Shown in pieces: positions 1 through 10,805 of a stretch of DNA of 64,000 nucleotides. A program made the position numbers and the translations under genes. How positions within the stretch are numbered: position 1 is the stretch's first letter; every line of letters starts with the position of its first letter. Origin of the DNA: CADEFQ01 sp035342635 (GTDB lineage: Bacteria > Pseudomonadota > Gammaproteobacteria > Steroidobacterales > Steroidobacteraceae); assembly GCA_035342635.1 (NCBI GenBank), contig DAOQXO010000001.1, forward strand, positions 1-64,000, given 5' to 3'. The notes below the pieces were generated by a model. That model made no database searches. It was not told the DNA's origin and was given only the letters and a program-made list of their open reading frames with translations.

Positions 1-555
1 ACCCTCGGCGCCTGGGGCCTCGGCTGGGAGGTGTGGCTGAACGGCATGGAGATCACGCAGTTCACCTATTTCCAGCAGGTCGGCGGACTCGATTGCCGGC
101 CGGTCACCGGCGAGATCACCTACGGACTCGAACGCCTCGCGATGTACCTGCAGGGCGTCGAGAGCGTCTTCGACCTCGTCTGGACCGACGGCCCGCTCGG
201 CCGCGTGACCTACGGGGACGTGTTCCACCAGAACGAGGTCGAGCAGTCGAAGTACAACTTCGAGCTCGCCGACACCGCCGTGCTGTTTCGCCGTTTCGAC
301 GAGCACGAGGCCGCCTGCAATGCGCTGCTCGAAGCGAAGCTCGCGCTGCCGGCCTACGAACAGGTGCTGAAGGCCTCGCACACCTTCAACCTGCTCGATG
401 CGCGCAAGGCGATCTCGGTGACCGAGCGCCAGCGCTTCATCCTGCGCGTGCGCACGCTCGCGCGCGGCGTCGCGCAGGCCTATTACGAGAGCCGCGAGGC
501 GCTCGGCTTTCCGATGACGAAGTCCGCGCCCGTGCCGAAGAAGGGCGCCGCGTGA
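1..555 (+). CDS. glyQ: Glycine-tRNA ligase alpha subunit, 3' part
   Basis: This is the catalytic alpha subunit of the alpha2beta2 glycyl-tRNA synthetase, which activates glycine with ATP and charges tRNA-Gly in the cytoplasm. The reading frame is open from the first base of the window and begins inside the conserved block LGWEVWLNGMEITQFTYFQQ, so the true start lies upstream and about 185 residues are visible. The conserved TYGLERLAMYLQGV segment follows. The stop TGA overlaps the GTG start of glyS, so the two subunits are translationally coupled. The C-terminal tail is a short Lys/Pro/Ala stretch. Identification is secure; only the 5' boundary is unknown. Confidence 0.97.
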   Translation, partial: TLGAWGLGWEVWLNGMEITQFTYFQQVGGLDCRPVTGEITYGLERLAMYLQGVESVFDLVWTDGPLGRVTYGDVFHQNEVEQSKYNFELADTAVLFRRFDEHEAACNALLEAKLALPAYEQVLKASHTFNLLDARKAISVTERQRFILRVRTLARGVAQAYYESREALGFPMTKSAPVPKKGAA

Positions 556-2627
556 GCGCGCGCGATTTCCTGGTCGAGATCGGCACCGAGGAGCTGCCGC
601 CGAAGGCGCTGCCCGAGCTCGAGCGCGCCTTTCGCGACGGCGTGGCGGGCGGCATCGACGCGGCAGGCCTCGCCCACGGTGAAGTCGAGTCGTTCGCGGC
701 GCCGCGGCGCCTCGCCGTGTTGGTGCGCGCACTCGCGAGCAGCCAGCCGGAGCAGGAGATCAAGCGTCGCGGACCGCCGGTGAGTGCGGCGGTCGATGCG
801 GCCGGCAAACCGACGCGCGCCGGCGAGTCGTTCGCGGCGAGCTGCGGGGTCGCGTTCGCCGCGCTCTCGCGAGTCAGGGAAGGCAAGGGCGAGTTCCTGT
901 TCTATTCAGGCCGCAAGGCCGGCGCCGGGACCGTCACGCTGCTGCCGGCGATCGTGCAGGCTGCGCTCGATGCGCTGCCGATCCCGCGGCGCATGCGCTG
1001 GGGTGCGGGCGAGGCGCAGTTCGTGCGCCCGGTCCACTGGATCGTGATGCTGTTCGGGGCCGAGACCGTGCCGGCCACGGTGCTCGATACACCCTCCGGC
1101 AACGCAACGCGTGGCCATCGTTTCCATGCGCCCGCGCCGATCCCGCTCACGGCACCCGCCGACTACGCCGAGGCGCTGCGCAGCCGTGGCAAGGTGATCG
1201 CAGGTTTCGCCGAGCGGCGCGGGAAGATCCGCGCCGGCGTCGAGGCGACGGCCGCGGCGATCGGCGGGCGGGCGATCGTGGGCGATGCGCTGCTCGACGA
1301 GGTCACGGCGCTCGTCGAATGGCCGGTGCCGCTGGCAGGCCGATTCGAGGACCGCTTCCTCGAACTGCCGCGCGAAGTGTTGATCTCCACGCTCCAGGAC
1401 CACCAGCGCTACTTCGCGGTCGAAGACGCGAGCGGGCACCTCTCGCCGTGGTTCATCACGGTCAGCAATGTCGAAAGCCGCGAGCCCGCGCAGGTGCGCG
1501 CGGGCAATGAGCGGGTGGTGCGCCCGCGTCTCGCGGACGCTGCCTTCTTCTGGCAGCAGGACCGTCGCGAGCCGCTGGCCGCGCGCCTGCCGGCGCTCGA
1601 TGCCGTGACGTTCCAGGCGAAGCTCGGTTCGCTCGGAGCCAAAACGCAGCGTATTGTTGCTATTTCAGGAACAATAAGCGCGAATTTTGGCTGGAATGTC
1701 GGGCATACGAAGCGATCTGCGGAACTCGCCAAGTGTGACCTGCTGACCGCGCTGGTCGGCGAATTCCCGGAACTGCAGGGCACCATGGGCGCCTGTTACG
1801 CCGCCGCCGATGGCGAGGCCGAGGCAGTGGTGACCGCGATTCGTGAGCACTACCTGCCGCGTGGCGCGGGCGATGCCCTGCCGGAGACCGGACCCGGCAC
1901 CGCGGTCGCGCTCGCGGATCGACTCGACACGCTCGCCGGCATTTTCGCGATCGGCCAGAAGCCGACCGGCACCCGCGATCCCTTCGGCCTGCGCCGCGCG
2001 GCGATCGGCGTGCTGCGCATCCTCATCGAGAAGCGCATCGACCTGGACCTGCGTTCGCTGATCGACGCCGCGGTCGCGCTGCAACCGGTTGCGAACGCCT
2101 CGGCCGCGGACGATGTGTACGGCTACGTGATGGAGCGCCTGCGCGCGTACTACCTCGAGCAGCCGGGCACGCGCTACACGACCGAGATGATTGACGCGGT
2201 GCTCGCCACCGCCCCGCATTCACCGCTCGATTTCGATGCGCGGCTCGCGGCGCTCGCGGATTTCCTCGCGCGGCCCGAGGCGGCGAGCCTCGCCGCGGCG
2301 AACAAGCGCATCGCCAATATCCTGAAGAAGGCGGAAGGCTTCACGCCCGCCGCTGTCGATGCCTCGCTGCTGCAGGAACCTGCCGAACGCGCGCTGGCCA
2401 CGGCGATCGCGACGGCGACGCCGGGAGTGGCCGCCGCGGCCGCGAAACGCGACTATGCCGCCGCGCTGTCCGCCATCGCGACGCTGCGCGGCGTGGTGGA
2501 CGATTTCTTCGACGGCGTCATGGTCAACGCCCCCGACGAGACGCTGCGTCGCAACCGCCTCTCGCTGATCGCATCGCTGCAGGGTCTCGTCAGCGGCATC
2601 GCCGACCTCTCGCGCCTGCCGGGCTGA
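552..2627 (+). CDS. glyS: Glycine-tRNA ligase beta subunit
   Basis: This is the 691-residue beta subunit of the bacterial heterotetrameric glycyl-tRNA synthetase, of the length usual for the family. I chose GTG at 552, which overlaps the glyQ stop as GTGA, because it gives the family N-terminus MSARDFLVEIGTEELPPKAL. The frame is open further upstream, but that part is a shadow of glyQ. Visible family blocks include RRLAVLV, VEWPVPL, the DHQRYFAV segment, GEFPELQGTMG and TGTRDPFGLRRAAIGVLRI near residue 480. The internal stretch around 1641-1740 is markedly AT-richer than its surroundings (49% GC by my count, against 76% at 1501-1600) and uses rare codons. The family Asp-Lys pair after KLGSL appears here as Ala-Lys. 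Confidence 0.97.
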   Translation: MSARDFLVEIGTEELPPKALPELERAFRDGVAGGIDAAGLAHGEVESFAAPRRLAVLVRALASSQPEQEIKRRGPPVSAAVDAAGKPTRAGESFAASCGVAFAALSRVREGKGEFLFYSGRKAGAGTVTLLPAIVQAALDALPIPRRMRWGAGEAQFVRPVHWIVMLFGAETVPATVLDTPSGNATRGHRFHAPAPIPLTAPADYAEALRSRGKVIAGFAERRGKIRAGVEATAAAIGGRAIVGDALLDEVTALVEWPVPLAGRFEDRFLELPREVLISTLQDHQRYFAVEDASGHLSPWFITVSNVESREPAQVRAGNERVVRPRLADAAFFWQQDRREPLAARLPALDAVTFQAKLGSLGAKTQRIVAISGTISANFGWNVGHTKRSAELAKCDLLTALVGEFPELQGTMGACYAAADGEAEAVVTAIREHYLPRGAGDALPETGPGTAVALADRLDTLAGIFAIGQKPTGTRDPFGLRRAAIGVLRILIEKRIDLDLRSLIDAAVALQPVANASAADDVYGYVMERLRAYYLEQPGTRYTTEMIDAVLATAPHSPLDFDARLAALADFLARPEAASLAAANKRIANILKKAEGFTPAAVDASLLQEPAERALATAIATATPGVAAAAAKRDYAAALSAIATLRGVVDDFFDGVMVNAPDETLRRNRLSLIASLQGLVSGIADLSRLPG

Positions 2628-2633
2628 CGCAGC

Positions 2634-3365
2634 TCAGCGCGGTGACGCGTTGGCTTTGCTCGCCGCCTGTGCCGTGCTGGCCGCGGTCTGACCGAAGAGG
2701 ATCTTCTTCTCCTCGTCGGTCATCTCCCGCCGGCTCGAGTACTGCTCACCGAGCTTGTAGGCGCGCAGTGTCGCGGGCCGCGCCTCGATCGCTTCGATCC
2801 AGCGCGCGATCGCCGGGAATTCAGTGATGTCCTGTTGCAGGCGTTCCCAGGCGAGCACCCAGGGGTAGCTAGCCATGTCGGCGATCGAGTAGTCCGCACC
2901 CGCGATGAACGCGTTGCGCGCGAGCTGGCGCTCGAGTACGCCGTAGAGCCGGTTCACTTCCTTCTTGTAGCGCTCCTGCGCGTAGGGAATCTTCTCCGGC
3001 GCATAGTTCAGGAAATGGCCCGCCTGGCCCGACATCGGACCCAGGCCGCCCATCTGCCAGAACAGCCATTCGAGCACGGACTTGCGGCCGCGCACGTCCT
3101 GCGGGATGAACCGGCCCGTCTTCTCCGCGAGGTACAGCAGGATGGCGCCGGACTCGAACACGCCGATCGGCTCGCCGCCATCGGCGGGTGCGCGATCGAC
3201 GATCGCGGGCATGCGATTGTTCGGCGAGAACGCGAGGAAGTCAGGCTTGAACTGATCCCCCGCGCCGATGTTCACCGGCACGATCCGGTACGGCACGCCC
3301 GTCTCTTCGAGGAAGAGCGTGATCTTGTGGCCGTTCGGGGTCGGCCAGTAATAGAGTTCGATCAT
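2634..3365 (-). CDS. Glutathione S-transferase family protein (YfcG/YghU-like)
   Basis: This 243-residue protein has the thioredoxin-like N-terminal GST domain (MIELYYWPTPNGHKITLFLE, then NNRMPAIVD and the FESGAILLYLAEKTG motif with the glutathione-contacting Glu-Ser). An all-helical C-terminal domain follows, containing IADMASYPW. The pattern matches the nu-class YfcG/YghU group of disulfide-bond reductases and glutathione transferases. Substrate cannot be deduced. I placed the start at 3365 because it matches the family N-terminus; in-frame ATGs at 3377 and 3389 are further upstream and lie in the divergent gene. It converges on glyS with a 6-base gap. Its start codon overlaps an ATG of the divergent neighbour. 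Confidence 0.9.
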   Translation of the reverse strand: MIELYYWPTPNGHKITLFLEETGVPYRIVPVNIGAGDQFKPDFLAFSPNNRMPAIVDRAPADGGEPIGVFESGAILLYLAEKTGRFIPQDVRGRKSVLEWLFWQMGGLGPMSGQAGHFLNYAPEKIPYAQERYKKEVNRLYGVLERQLARNAFIAGADYSIADMASYPWVLAWERLQQDITEFPAIARWIEAIEARPATLRAYKLGEQYSSRREMTDEEKKILFGQTAASTAQAASKANASPR

Positions 3366-3375
3366 GGTGGACGCC

Positions 3376-4491
3376 ATGATAGCCGGCATCCGCTGCTTCG
3401 CGTGCGAACAGGCGCACCGACCGCAGGCGCTGCTGACAGTCTGCAGCGCCTGCGGCATGCCGCTGCGCGTCGATTACGACCTCGCGCAGGTGCGCATCAC
3501 GCTGGCCGATCTCGCGCGGCGGCCGGCGAACATGTGGCGCTATCGCGAAGTGCTGCCCGTGCCCGAGGGCGCGGAGGTCACACTCGCCGAGGGCTACACG
3601 CCGCTGCTCGAGGTCGAGCCGAACGTGTGGGTCAAGGACGAGGCGCGCAATCCGACCAGCTCCTTCAAGGCGCGCGGCATGGCCGCCGCGGTGTCGATGG
3701 CGAAACACCTCGGCGCGCGGGCGCTCAGCGCACCGTCCGCCGGCAACGCTGCGGGCGCACTCGCCGCCTATGGCGCGCGCGCAGGCCTGCCGGTCACCGT
3801 CGCCATGCCCGCGGACACGCCTCGCAGCTTCTTCGAGGAATGCCGGCTGTACGGAGCCACCGTGCACGCCGTGCCCGGCACGATCGCCGACGCTGGCCGG
3901 TTCCTGCGCGAGAACGGCCCGAGAGATGCCTTCGACGTCTCGACGCTGCGCGAGCCTTATCGCATCGAAGGCAAGAAGACGATGGGCTACGAGCTCGTCG
4001 AGCAGATGCAGGGAGAAGTCCCGGATGTCGTGCTCTATCCGACCGGCGGAGGCACGGGACTCATCGGCATGTGGAAGGCGTTTCACGAGATGGCGGCGCT
4101 CGGCTGGATCGCCGCGGGACGCATGCCGCGCTTCGTGTCGGTGCAGGCGGCCGGTTGCGCGCCGGTCGTGCGCGGCTTCGAGACCGGTGCGGCGCGCACC
4201 GAGATGTGGGCGGATCCCGACACACGTGCCTACGGCCTGCGCGTGCCCTCGCCCCTCGGCGGCTTCCTGTGCCTGCGGGCAATCCGCGAATCGCGCGGTA
4301 CCGCGATTGCGGTGCCTGAAGGCGCCCTGCTGCGCGCAACCGCCGAGCTCGCCGCGAGAAGCGGCATCGACGTGTGCCCGGAAGGCGGCGCGGCCTGGGC
4401 CGCGCTCGCGCAGCTGCGCGAGCAAGGCTTCGTGCGCCCCGGCGCGCGCGTGGTCGTGTTCAACACCGGCACGGGGCTCAAGTACCGCTGA
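3376..4491 (+). CDS. Threonine synthase-like PLP-dependent enzyme
   Basis: This is a fold-type II pyridoxal-phosphate enzyme of about 371 residues, in the family that includes threonine synthase (O-phosphohomoserine to threonine). The N-terminus carries a rubredoxin-like CxxC...CxxC pair (CFACE and CSACG) seen in many threonine synthases. The Schiff-base lysine lies in NPTSSFKARG, the phosphate-binding motif is PTGGGTG, and SAPSAGNAAGALAAYGARAG is the usual substrate and cofactor loop. I prefer ATG 3376, which has GGTGGA a few bases upstream, over ATG 3364, which overlaps the GST start. No hom or thrB gene is adjacent, so the physiological reaction is inferred from family only; another beta-replacing or eliminating PLP lyase is possible. 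Confidence 0.85.
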   Translation: MIAGIRCFACEQAHRPQALLTVCSACGMPLRVDYDLAQVRITLADLARRPANMWRYREVLPVPEGAEVTLAEGYTPLLEVEPNVWVKDEARNPTSSFKARGMAAAVSMAKHLGARALSAPSAGNAAGALAAYGARAGLPVTVAMPADTPRSFFEECRLYGATVHAVPGTIADAGRFLRENGPRDAFDVSTLREPYRIEGKKTMGYELVEQMQGEVPDVVLYPTGGGTGLIGMWKAFHEMAALGWIAAGRMPRFVSVQAAGCAPVVRGFETGAARTEMWADPDTRAYGLRVPSPLGGFLCLRAIRESRGTAIAVPEGALLRATAELAARSGIDVCPEGGAAWAALAQLREQGFVRPGARVVVFNTGTGLKYR

Positions 4492-4550
4492 GCCGTCGAA
4501 CTTCGCCGTGCCCATGGCTGCCCGCCGGCCCGGTTACACTTGGCGTGCCT

Positions 4551-5288
4551 ATGCAGTGGATCGCCTCGTTCGTCTACACCACTTTCCTGTTCGTGTGGGT
4601 GCTGCTGTTCGCGATATTTTTCAATATCGCGAGCCTGGTCGTGCCGCTGCGCACCCGCTATGTGCTGGCGCGCGCCTGGGCACACGTGATCGCGGGCGGC
4701 CTCAAGGTCCTCTGCGGCCTCGACTACCGCATCGAGGGTCGCGAGAACCTGCCGCCAGGCGGCCATGTCGCGCTGTGGAAGCATTCGTCGTCGTGGGAAA
4801 CCTTCGCGATGGTGCTCGTCTGCCCGCCGCAAGTGTGGGTGCTGAAGCGCGAACTGCTGTGGATCCCGTTCGTCGGCTGGGGCATCCGCCAGATGCATTC
4901 AATCGCGATCAATCGCGGCAGCGGCCATTCGGCCGTCAGGCAGGTCGTCGAGCAGGGCAAGCGCTACATCGAACAGGGCATCTGGGTCATGGTGTTCCCG
5001 GAAGGCACGCGCATGGCCGCGGGCGAGACCCGCAAGTACGGCGTCAGTGGGGCGCTGCTCGCGCGCGAGGCCGGCTGCCTCGTCGTGCCGATCGCGCACG
5101 ACGCGGGTTACTACTGGCCGAGGCGCGGACTGTTGAAGAAAGGCGGTACGATCACGGTGGTGATCGGCAAGCCGATCGATCCCGCAGGGCGCGATCCACG
5201 CGAAGTGAACGAGGAAGCGCAGGCGTGGGTCGAGGAGACGATCCGCGGGATCAGGGCGCGCACCGGCGGCAACGAGAAAACGATCTGA
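4551..5288 (+). CDS. 1-acyl-sn-glycerol-3-phosphate acyltransferase (PlsC family)
   Basis: This 245-residue membrane-associated acyltransferase transfers an acyl chain to lysophosphatidate or a related acceptor in phospholipid synthesis. A hydrophobic N-terminal helix (residues about 5-30) precedes the catalytic block I motif KHSSSWETF, where the usual HX4D is HX4E, a variant I recall from proteobacterial paralogues. Block III is VFPEGTRMA, and block IV is VVPIAHDAGYYW. The ATG at 4551 gives a compact family N-terminus. It is read in the same direction as the threonine synthase-like gene 59 bases upstream. The acceptor lipid is not determined by sequence. Confidence 0.9.
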   Translation: MQWIASFVYTTFLFVWVLLFAIFFNIASLVVPLRTRYVLARAWAHVIAGGLKVLCGLDYRIEGRENLPPGGHVALWKHSSSWETFAMVLVCPPQVWVLKRELLWIPFVGWGIRQMHSIAINRGSGHSAVRQVVEQGKRYIEQGIWVMVFPEGTRMAAGETRKYGVSGALLAREAGCLVVPIAHDAGYYWPRRGLLKKGGTITVVIGKPIDPAGRDPREVNEEAQAWVEETIRGIRARTGGNEKTI

Positions 5289-5344
5289 AACGCCCGCGCC
5301 GAAGGGGATCGATTGGCTGGCTGACGCTCTACCTGGGGGATTTC

Positions 5345-5950
5345 ATGCGCAAGTTCCTGCCTGCTGCCCTGATTGCGATACCGGCACTCTATTGCTTCGG
5401 CCTGTTGGTCGGCGCGGCCACCTATCCGGGCTACAGCCACCTGACGAACTACGCGAGCGAGCTCGGAGCGGCGGATGCGCCCTATCCGTGGCTGTTCAAC
5501 ACCAGCATCATTCTGGTCGGCGCGGCCGCGATCCTTGCGGGGCTGGCGCTTCCCGGCGCCTTCGCGGACCTGAGGGCGAAGCGCGGCTGGACCTTGGCGG
5601 CTGCGATCATGCTCGGGTTGTGGGGCGTGTCCATGGTGATGGGTGGCCTCTTCCCGATGCCCGACGAGCGCCATGGCGCCTTCGGCCTCGGCCTTGTTGC
5701 GCCGCTGGTCCCGCTCTTCATGCTGCTCGCATTGCGCCCGGTCGAGGGCAGCCGCGGGATGCGCATTTTCCTCGCGATCGTCTTCGCTGCATCGGTGGTC
5801 ATGCTGGCGATCATGTTCGGAGTCGGCGGCCTGGTCACGCGCGCCAATGTCGGCCTCTACCAGCGGCTCAACAGCAGCGCAGGCATCCCCTGGTTTGCCG
5901 TCGTCGGCATCTGGCTGCTGATGCGCGCGCGATCGCCGCGGGTGCGCTGA
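5345..5950 (+). CDS. DUF998 family integral membrane protein
   Basis: This 201-residue protein has about six hydrophobic helices and matches the DUF998 pattern: an N-terminal helix, YPGYSHLTNYASELGAADAPY after the first helix, and a central MGGLFPMPDERHGAFG loop. The family has no established function. A GGGGGA ribosome-binding site precedes ATG 5345. It converges on gyrB, leaving 19 bases between the stops. Confidence is high for a real membrane protein and moderate for the family name. Confidence 0.82.
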   Translation: MRKFLPAALIAIPALYCFGLLVGAATYPGYSHLTNYASELGAADAPYPWLFNTSIILVGAAAILAGLALPGAFADLRAKRGWTLAAAIMLGLWGVSMVMGGLFPMPDERHGAFGLGLVAPLVPLFMLLALRPVEGSRGMRIFLAIVFAASVVMLAIMFGVGGLVTRANVGLYQRLNSSAGIPWFAVVGIWLLMRARSPRVR

Positions 5951-5969
5951 GGCGCGATCCGCGCGCGGC

Positions 5970-8387
<2,418 letters not shown>

Positions 8388-8414
8388 GTACCACTCGGTA
8401 TCAGGGGTCCCGCA

Positions 8415-9485
8415 TTATAGCGTTTCGGCCCTGCCCTGTCCCATCTGGTAGACACGATCAGGGTTGCCGAAGAGGCTTGAATCGGGCGCCAGGGTCGTGA
8501 CCACGAGCTGTGTCTCGAGCGCCCGAATGCGCTCGATGACGGCGCCCAGCCGAAAGTTATCCAGTTCTGCGGCCGGGTCGTCGATCAGCAGTGCCGGGCG
8601 GATCTGCAGGCTGTCGCGCAGCAGCTCGAGCTGGGCCAGCACCATCGACAGCGCAAGCAGCTTCTGCTGTCCGCGGGAGAGCACCTCCCGGGCTGCGCGG
8701 GTACCCATCCGCAACCTCAGATCGGCCCGGTGGGGTCCGGCGCTCGTGGTTCCACGTGAAACATCGTGGGCGGCGCCGGCCGCCAGGGCTTCTTCAAGGG
8801 AGCGCTCCCGGTCCCAGCCGGTGCTCCAGGTTGCTCCGACGGTGAAGCCCAGCAACGCGGTCTGCACCCGCATCCAGACGGGCTCCAGCGCCGCATAGTG
8901 CGCCGCCCTTGCCTCCGCCATGGGCACGCCCGCAGCGACCAATTCGCGGTCCCAGGGCTTGAGGCCCTCCGGGCCGACGCCGGCGCGCAGCGCGGCGTTG
9001 CGCTGCTTCAGCGCGCGGGCGTAGCGGGCCCAGTGCACCCCGAACTGAGGTTCCACGTGGAACACACTCCAATCGAGCCACCGCCGTCGGCCGGTCGCTC
9101 CACCGTCCACGAGCTGCTGGACGCCGGGTTCGATGACCTGAACGGGGAAGACTCCGGTGAGCTCCGTGAGCGCCTGGACGAAGTTTCCGTCCACCTTGGC
9201 ACGTGTCACGGCCGTGGCATGCCCCTGCCCTCGCTGCACCTCGACTCCGATCGCGTGCCGATCCGTGCGTCCGAATACGATCAGGCGATCGGCGCCATGG
9301 CGGATGAGGCGCTCCGAGCTCCGGGTACGGAACGAGCGCCCACGGCCCAGCAGAAAAACAGCCTCGAGCAAGGAAGTCTTGCCCGTGCCATTCGCACCGG
9401 CAATGAGATTGAGCCCAGGGTGGAGCGTCAGCTCCAGTCGCTCGATGCAGCGCAGATCCTCGACGAGGAGATCGACGAGGGGCAT
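8415..9485 (-). CDS. recF: DNA replication and repair protein RecF
   Basis: This 356-residue SMC-like ATPase loads RecA at single-strand gaps together with RecO and RecR. The Walker A motif is GANGTGKTS (residues about 30-38). The ABC-type signature (VLSRGQQKLLALSM) and the Walker B segment (LLIDDPAAELD) are near the C-terminus. It starts 7 bases after the dnaN stop and sits in the conserved dnaA-dnaN-recF-gyrB order. Its coding sequence contains two parS-like 16-mers, listed separately. Confidence 0.98.
   Translation of the reverse strand: MPLVDLLVEDLRCIERLELTLHPGLNLIAGANGTGKTSLLEAVFLLGRGRSFRTRSSERLIRHGADRLIVFGRTDRHAIGVEVQRGQGHATAVTRAKVDGNFVQALTELTGVFPVQVIEPGVQQLVDGGATGRRRWLDWSVFHVEPQFGVHWARYARALKQRNAALRAGVGPEGLKPWDRELVAAGVPMAEARAAHYAALEPVWMRVQTALLGFTVGATWSTGWDRERSLEEALAAGAAHDVSRGTTSAGPHRADLRLRMGTRAAREVLSRGQQKLLALSMVLAQLELLRDSLQIRPALLIDDPAAELDNFRLGAVIERIRALETQLVVTTLAPDSSLFGNPDRVYQMGQGRAETL
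8748..8763. promoter_or_regulatory. parS-like ParB-binding site 1, inside recF
   Basis: The plus strand reads GGTTCCACGTGAAACA, a near-perfect 16-bp inverted repeat centred on CACGTG. It differs at two positions from the general bacterial parS consensus TGTTTCACGTGAAACA. Its position a few kilobases from dnaA is where chromosomal parS sites cluster. ParB binding is inferred from sequence only; parAB genes are not in this window. Confidence 0.75.
9049..9064. promoter_or_regulatory. parS-like ParB-binding site 2, inside recF
   Basis: The plus strand reads GGTTCCACGTGGAACA. Its reverse complement, TGTTCCACGTGGAACC, is the parS sequence I recall from Pseudomonas. It lies 301 bases from the first site and also within recF. 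The two sites together make chance occurrence unlikely and support a centromere-like region next to the origin. Confidence 0.8.
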
Positions 9486-9492
9486 CGCGCCG

Positions 9493-10590
9493 TCAGAGAC
9501 GCATCGGCATTACGACATAGCGAGCCGTTGAGGTGGCGTCCGCGCGGATGAGGCAGCTGCTATTGGCGTCCCCGAGGCCGATCTGCACTTTGTCTCCGTC
9601 GATGGCGCCCAACGCATCCAGCAGGTAATTGACGTTGAAGCCGATCTCGACCTCCTCGCCCTGGTAGCTCACCTCGATCTGATCCTCCGCCTCTTCCTGC
9701 TCGGGGTTATGGGCCTGGATCGTCAACAGATCAGGCTTCACGGTCAGCCGCACGCCGCGGTACTTCTCGTTCGAGAGAATCGCGGTTCGCTGCAAGGCCT
9801 GCCGCAGAGGCTCGCGATCGGCTTCGACCACGCGTGACGGCGAGGCCGGGATGACACGGCCATATTCCGGGAATCTGCCGTCAATTAGCTTCGATGTGAA
9901 GCGAACGTCGCCGATCTGGGCGCGAATGTGATTGGTGCCGATCGCCAGCTCGATATTGCCCTCGGCACCGAGCAGCCGCTGCAGTTCGAGGACACCCTTG
10001 CGCGGTACGATCACCTGCTGCGCGGTGCTGTTCCCGCTCTCGAGCGGGCAGTCGCAGATCGCGAGCCGGTGACCATCGGTCGCGACCGCTCTCAGGTTCT
10101 TGCCATCGGCCTCGATCAGCAGGCCGTTGAGGTAGTAGCGCACATCCTGCTGCGCCATCGAGAAATGGGTCTTCTCGATCAGTCGGCGGAACTCCGCCTG
10201 GGGCACGGTGAGGGTCTGCTGCGCGTTGATCTCTTCGACGACCGGGTATTCGGCCGACGGCAGGCTCGAGAGCGTGAAGCGGCTGCGGCCCGCGCGCACG
10301 ATCACCCGCTCACCCTCCGTCGCCAGCGTGACATTCACGCCGTCCGGCAAGGCGCGGAAAATGTCGAGCAGTTTGCGGCCCGGTACGGTGATGTCCCCTG
10401 CCTGCTGCACGGTGGCTTCGGTCGCCGCCACGAGCTCCACTTCGAGATCCGTGCCCGTGATGGAGAGGCGATTGCCGCGTGCCGAGAGCAGTACGTTGGC
10501 GAGGATAGGCATCGTCTGCCGACGTTCGACGACACCGATGACGCTCTGGAGCGGGTTCAATACCTGGGCGCGGGTGGCCGAAAGCTTCAT
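9493..10590 (-). CDS. dnaN: DNA polymerase III beta subunit (sliding clamp)
   Basis: This 365-residue protein is the dimeric ring clamp that tethers DNA polymerase III to the template. The start MKLSATRAQVLNPLQSVIGV, the first-domain block RRQTMPILANVLL, the central ATDGHRLA motif and the C-terminal MPMRL hydrophobic-pocket ending are all characteristic. Length equals the gammaproteobacterial norm. It follows dnaA across a 215-base gap rich in DnaA-box-like sequences and precedes recF closely, suggesting transcription partly from that gap and partly from the dnaA promoter. Confidence 0.99.
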   Translation of the reverse strand: MKLSATRAQVLNPLQSVIGVVERRQTMPILANVLLSARGNRLSITGTDLEVELVAATEATVQQAGDITVPGRKLLDIFRALPDGVNVTLATEGERVIVRAGRSRFTLSSLPSAEYPVVEEINAQQTLTVPQAEFRRLIEKTHFSMAQQDVRYYLNGLLIEADGKNLRAVATDGHRLAICDCPLESGNSTAQQVIVPRKGVLELQRLLGAEGNIELAIGTNHIRAQIGDVRFTSKLIDGRFPEYGRVIPASPSRVVEADREPLRQALQRTAILSNEKYRGVRLTVKPDLLTIQAHNPEQEEAEDQIEVSYQGEEVEIGFNVNYLLDALGAIDGDKVQIGLGDANSSCLIRADATSTARYVVMPMRL

Positions 10591-10655
10591 GAGACGAACC
10601 TTCCTGAAATCTTGATTAGTCTTGTATTAGAACCAGAAGCAGTAGCAGTTAGGCC

Positions 10656-10793
10656 TGTGGATGGGCGAACAAAGCCGAAAATCCTCCGCTGCCCAATCAC
10701 TTGCCCTTCACCCCGTGCAGCGCAATCCTGTTGGCGCTGCGCGGTTTCCCTGTGCGTGAATTGTGCGCAACTTTACGCACAGTTTCATCCACA
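10656..10793. other. Candidate oriC: cluster of DnaA-box-like 9-mers between dnaN and dnaA
   Basis: The 215-base dnaN-dnaA gap is less GC-rich than its flanks and holds four near matches to the DnaA box TTATNCACA. They are TGTGGATGG (10656-10664, reverse), TGTGCGTGA (10751-10759, reverse), TTACGCACA (10773-10781) and TCATCCACA (10785-10793). Each differs from the consensus by one or two bases, and three fall within 43 bases. The dnaA-rpmH gap shows none. The site could be oriC itself or an autoregulatory DnaA-binding region for dnaA/dnaN; sequence alone does not separate these. Confidence 0.55.
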
Positions 10794-10805
10794 ACAAATA
10801 CACCG

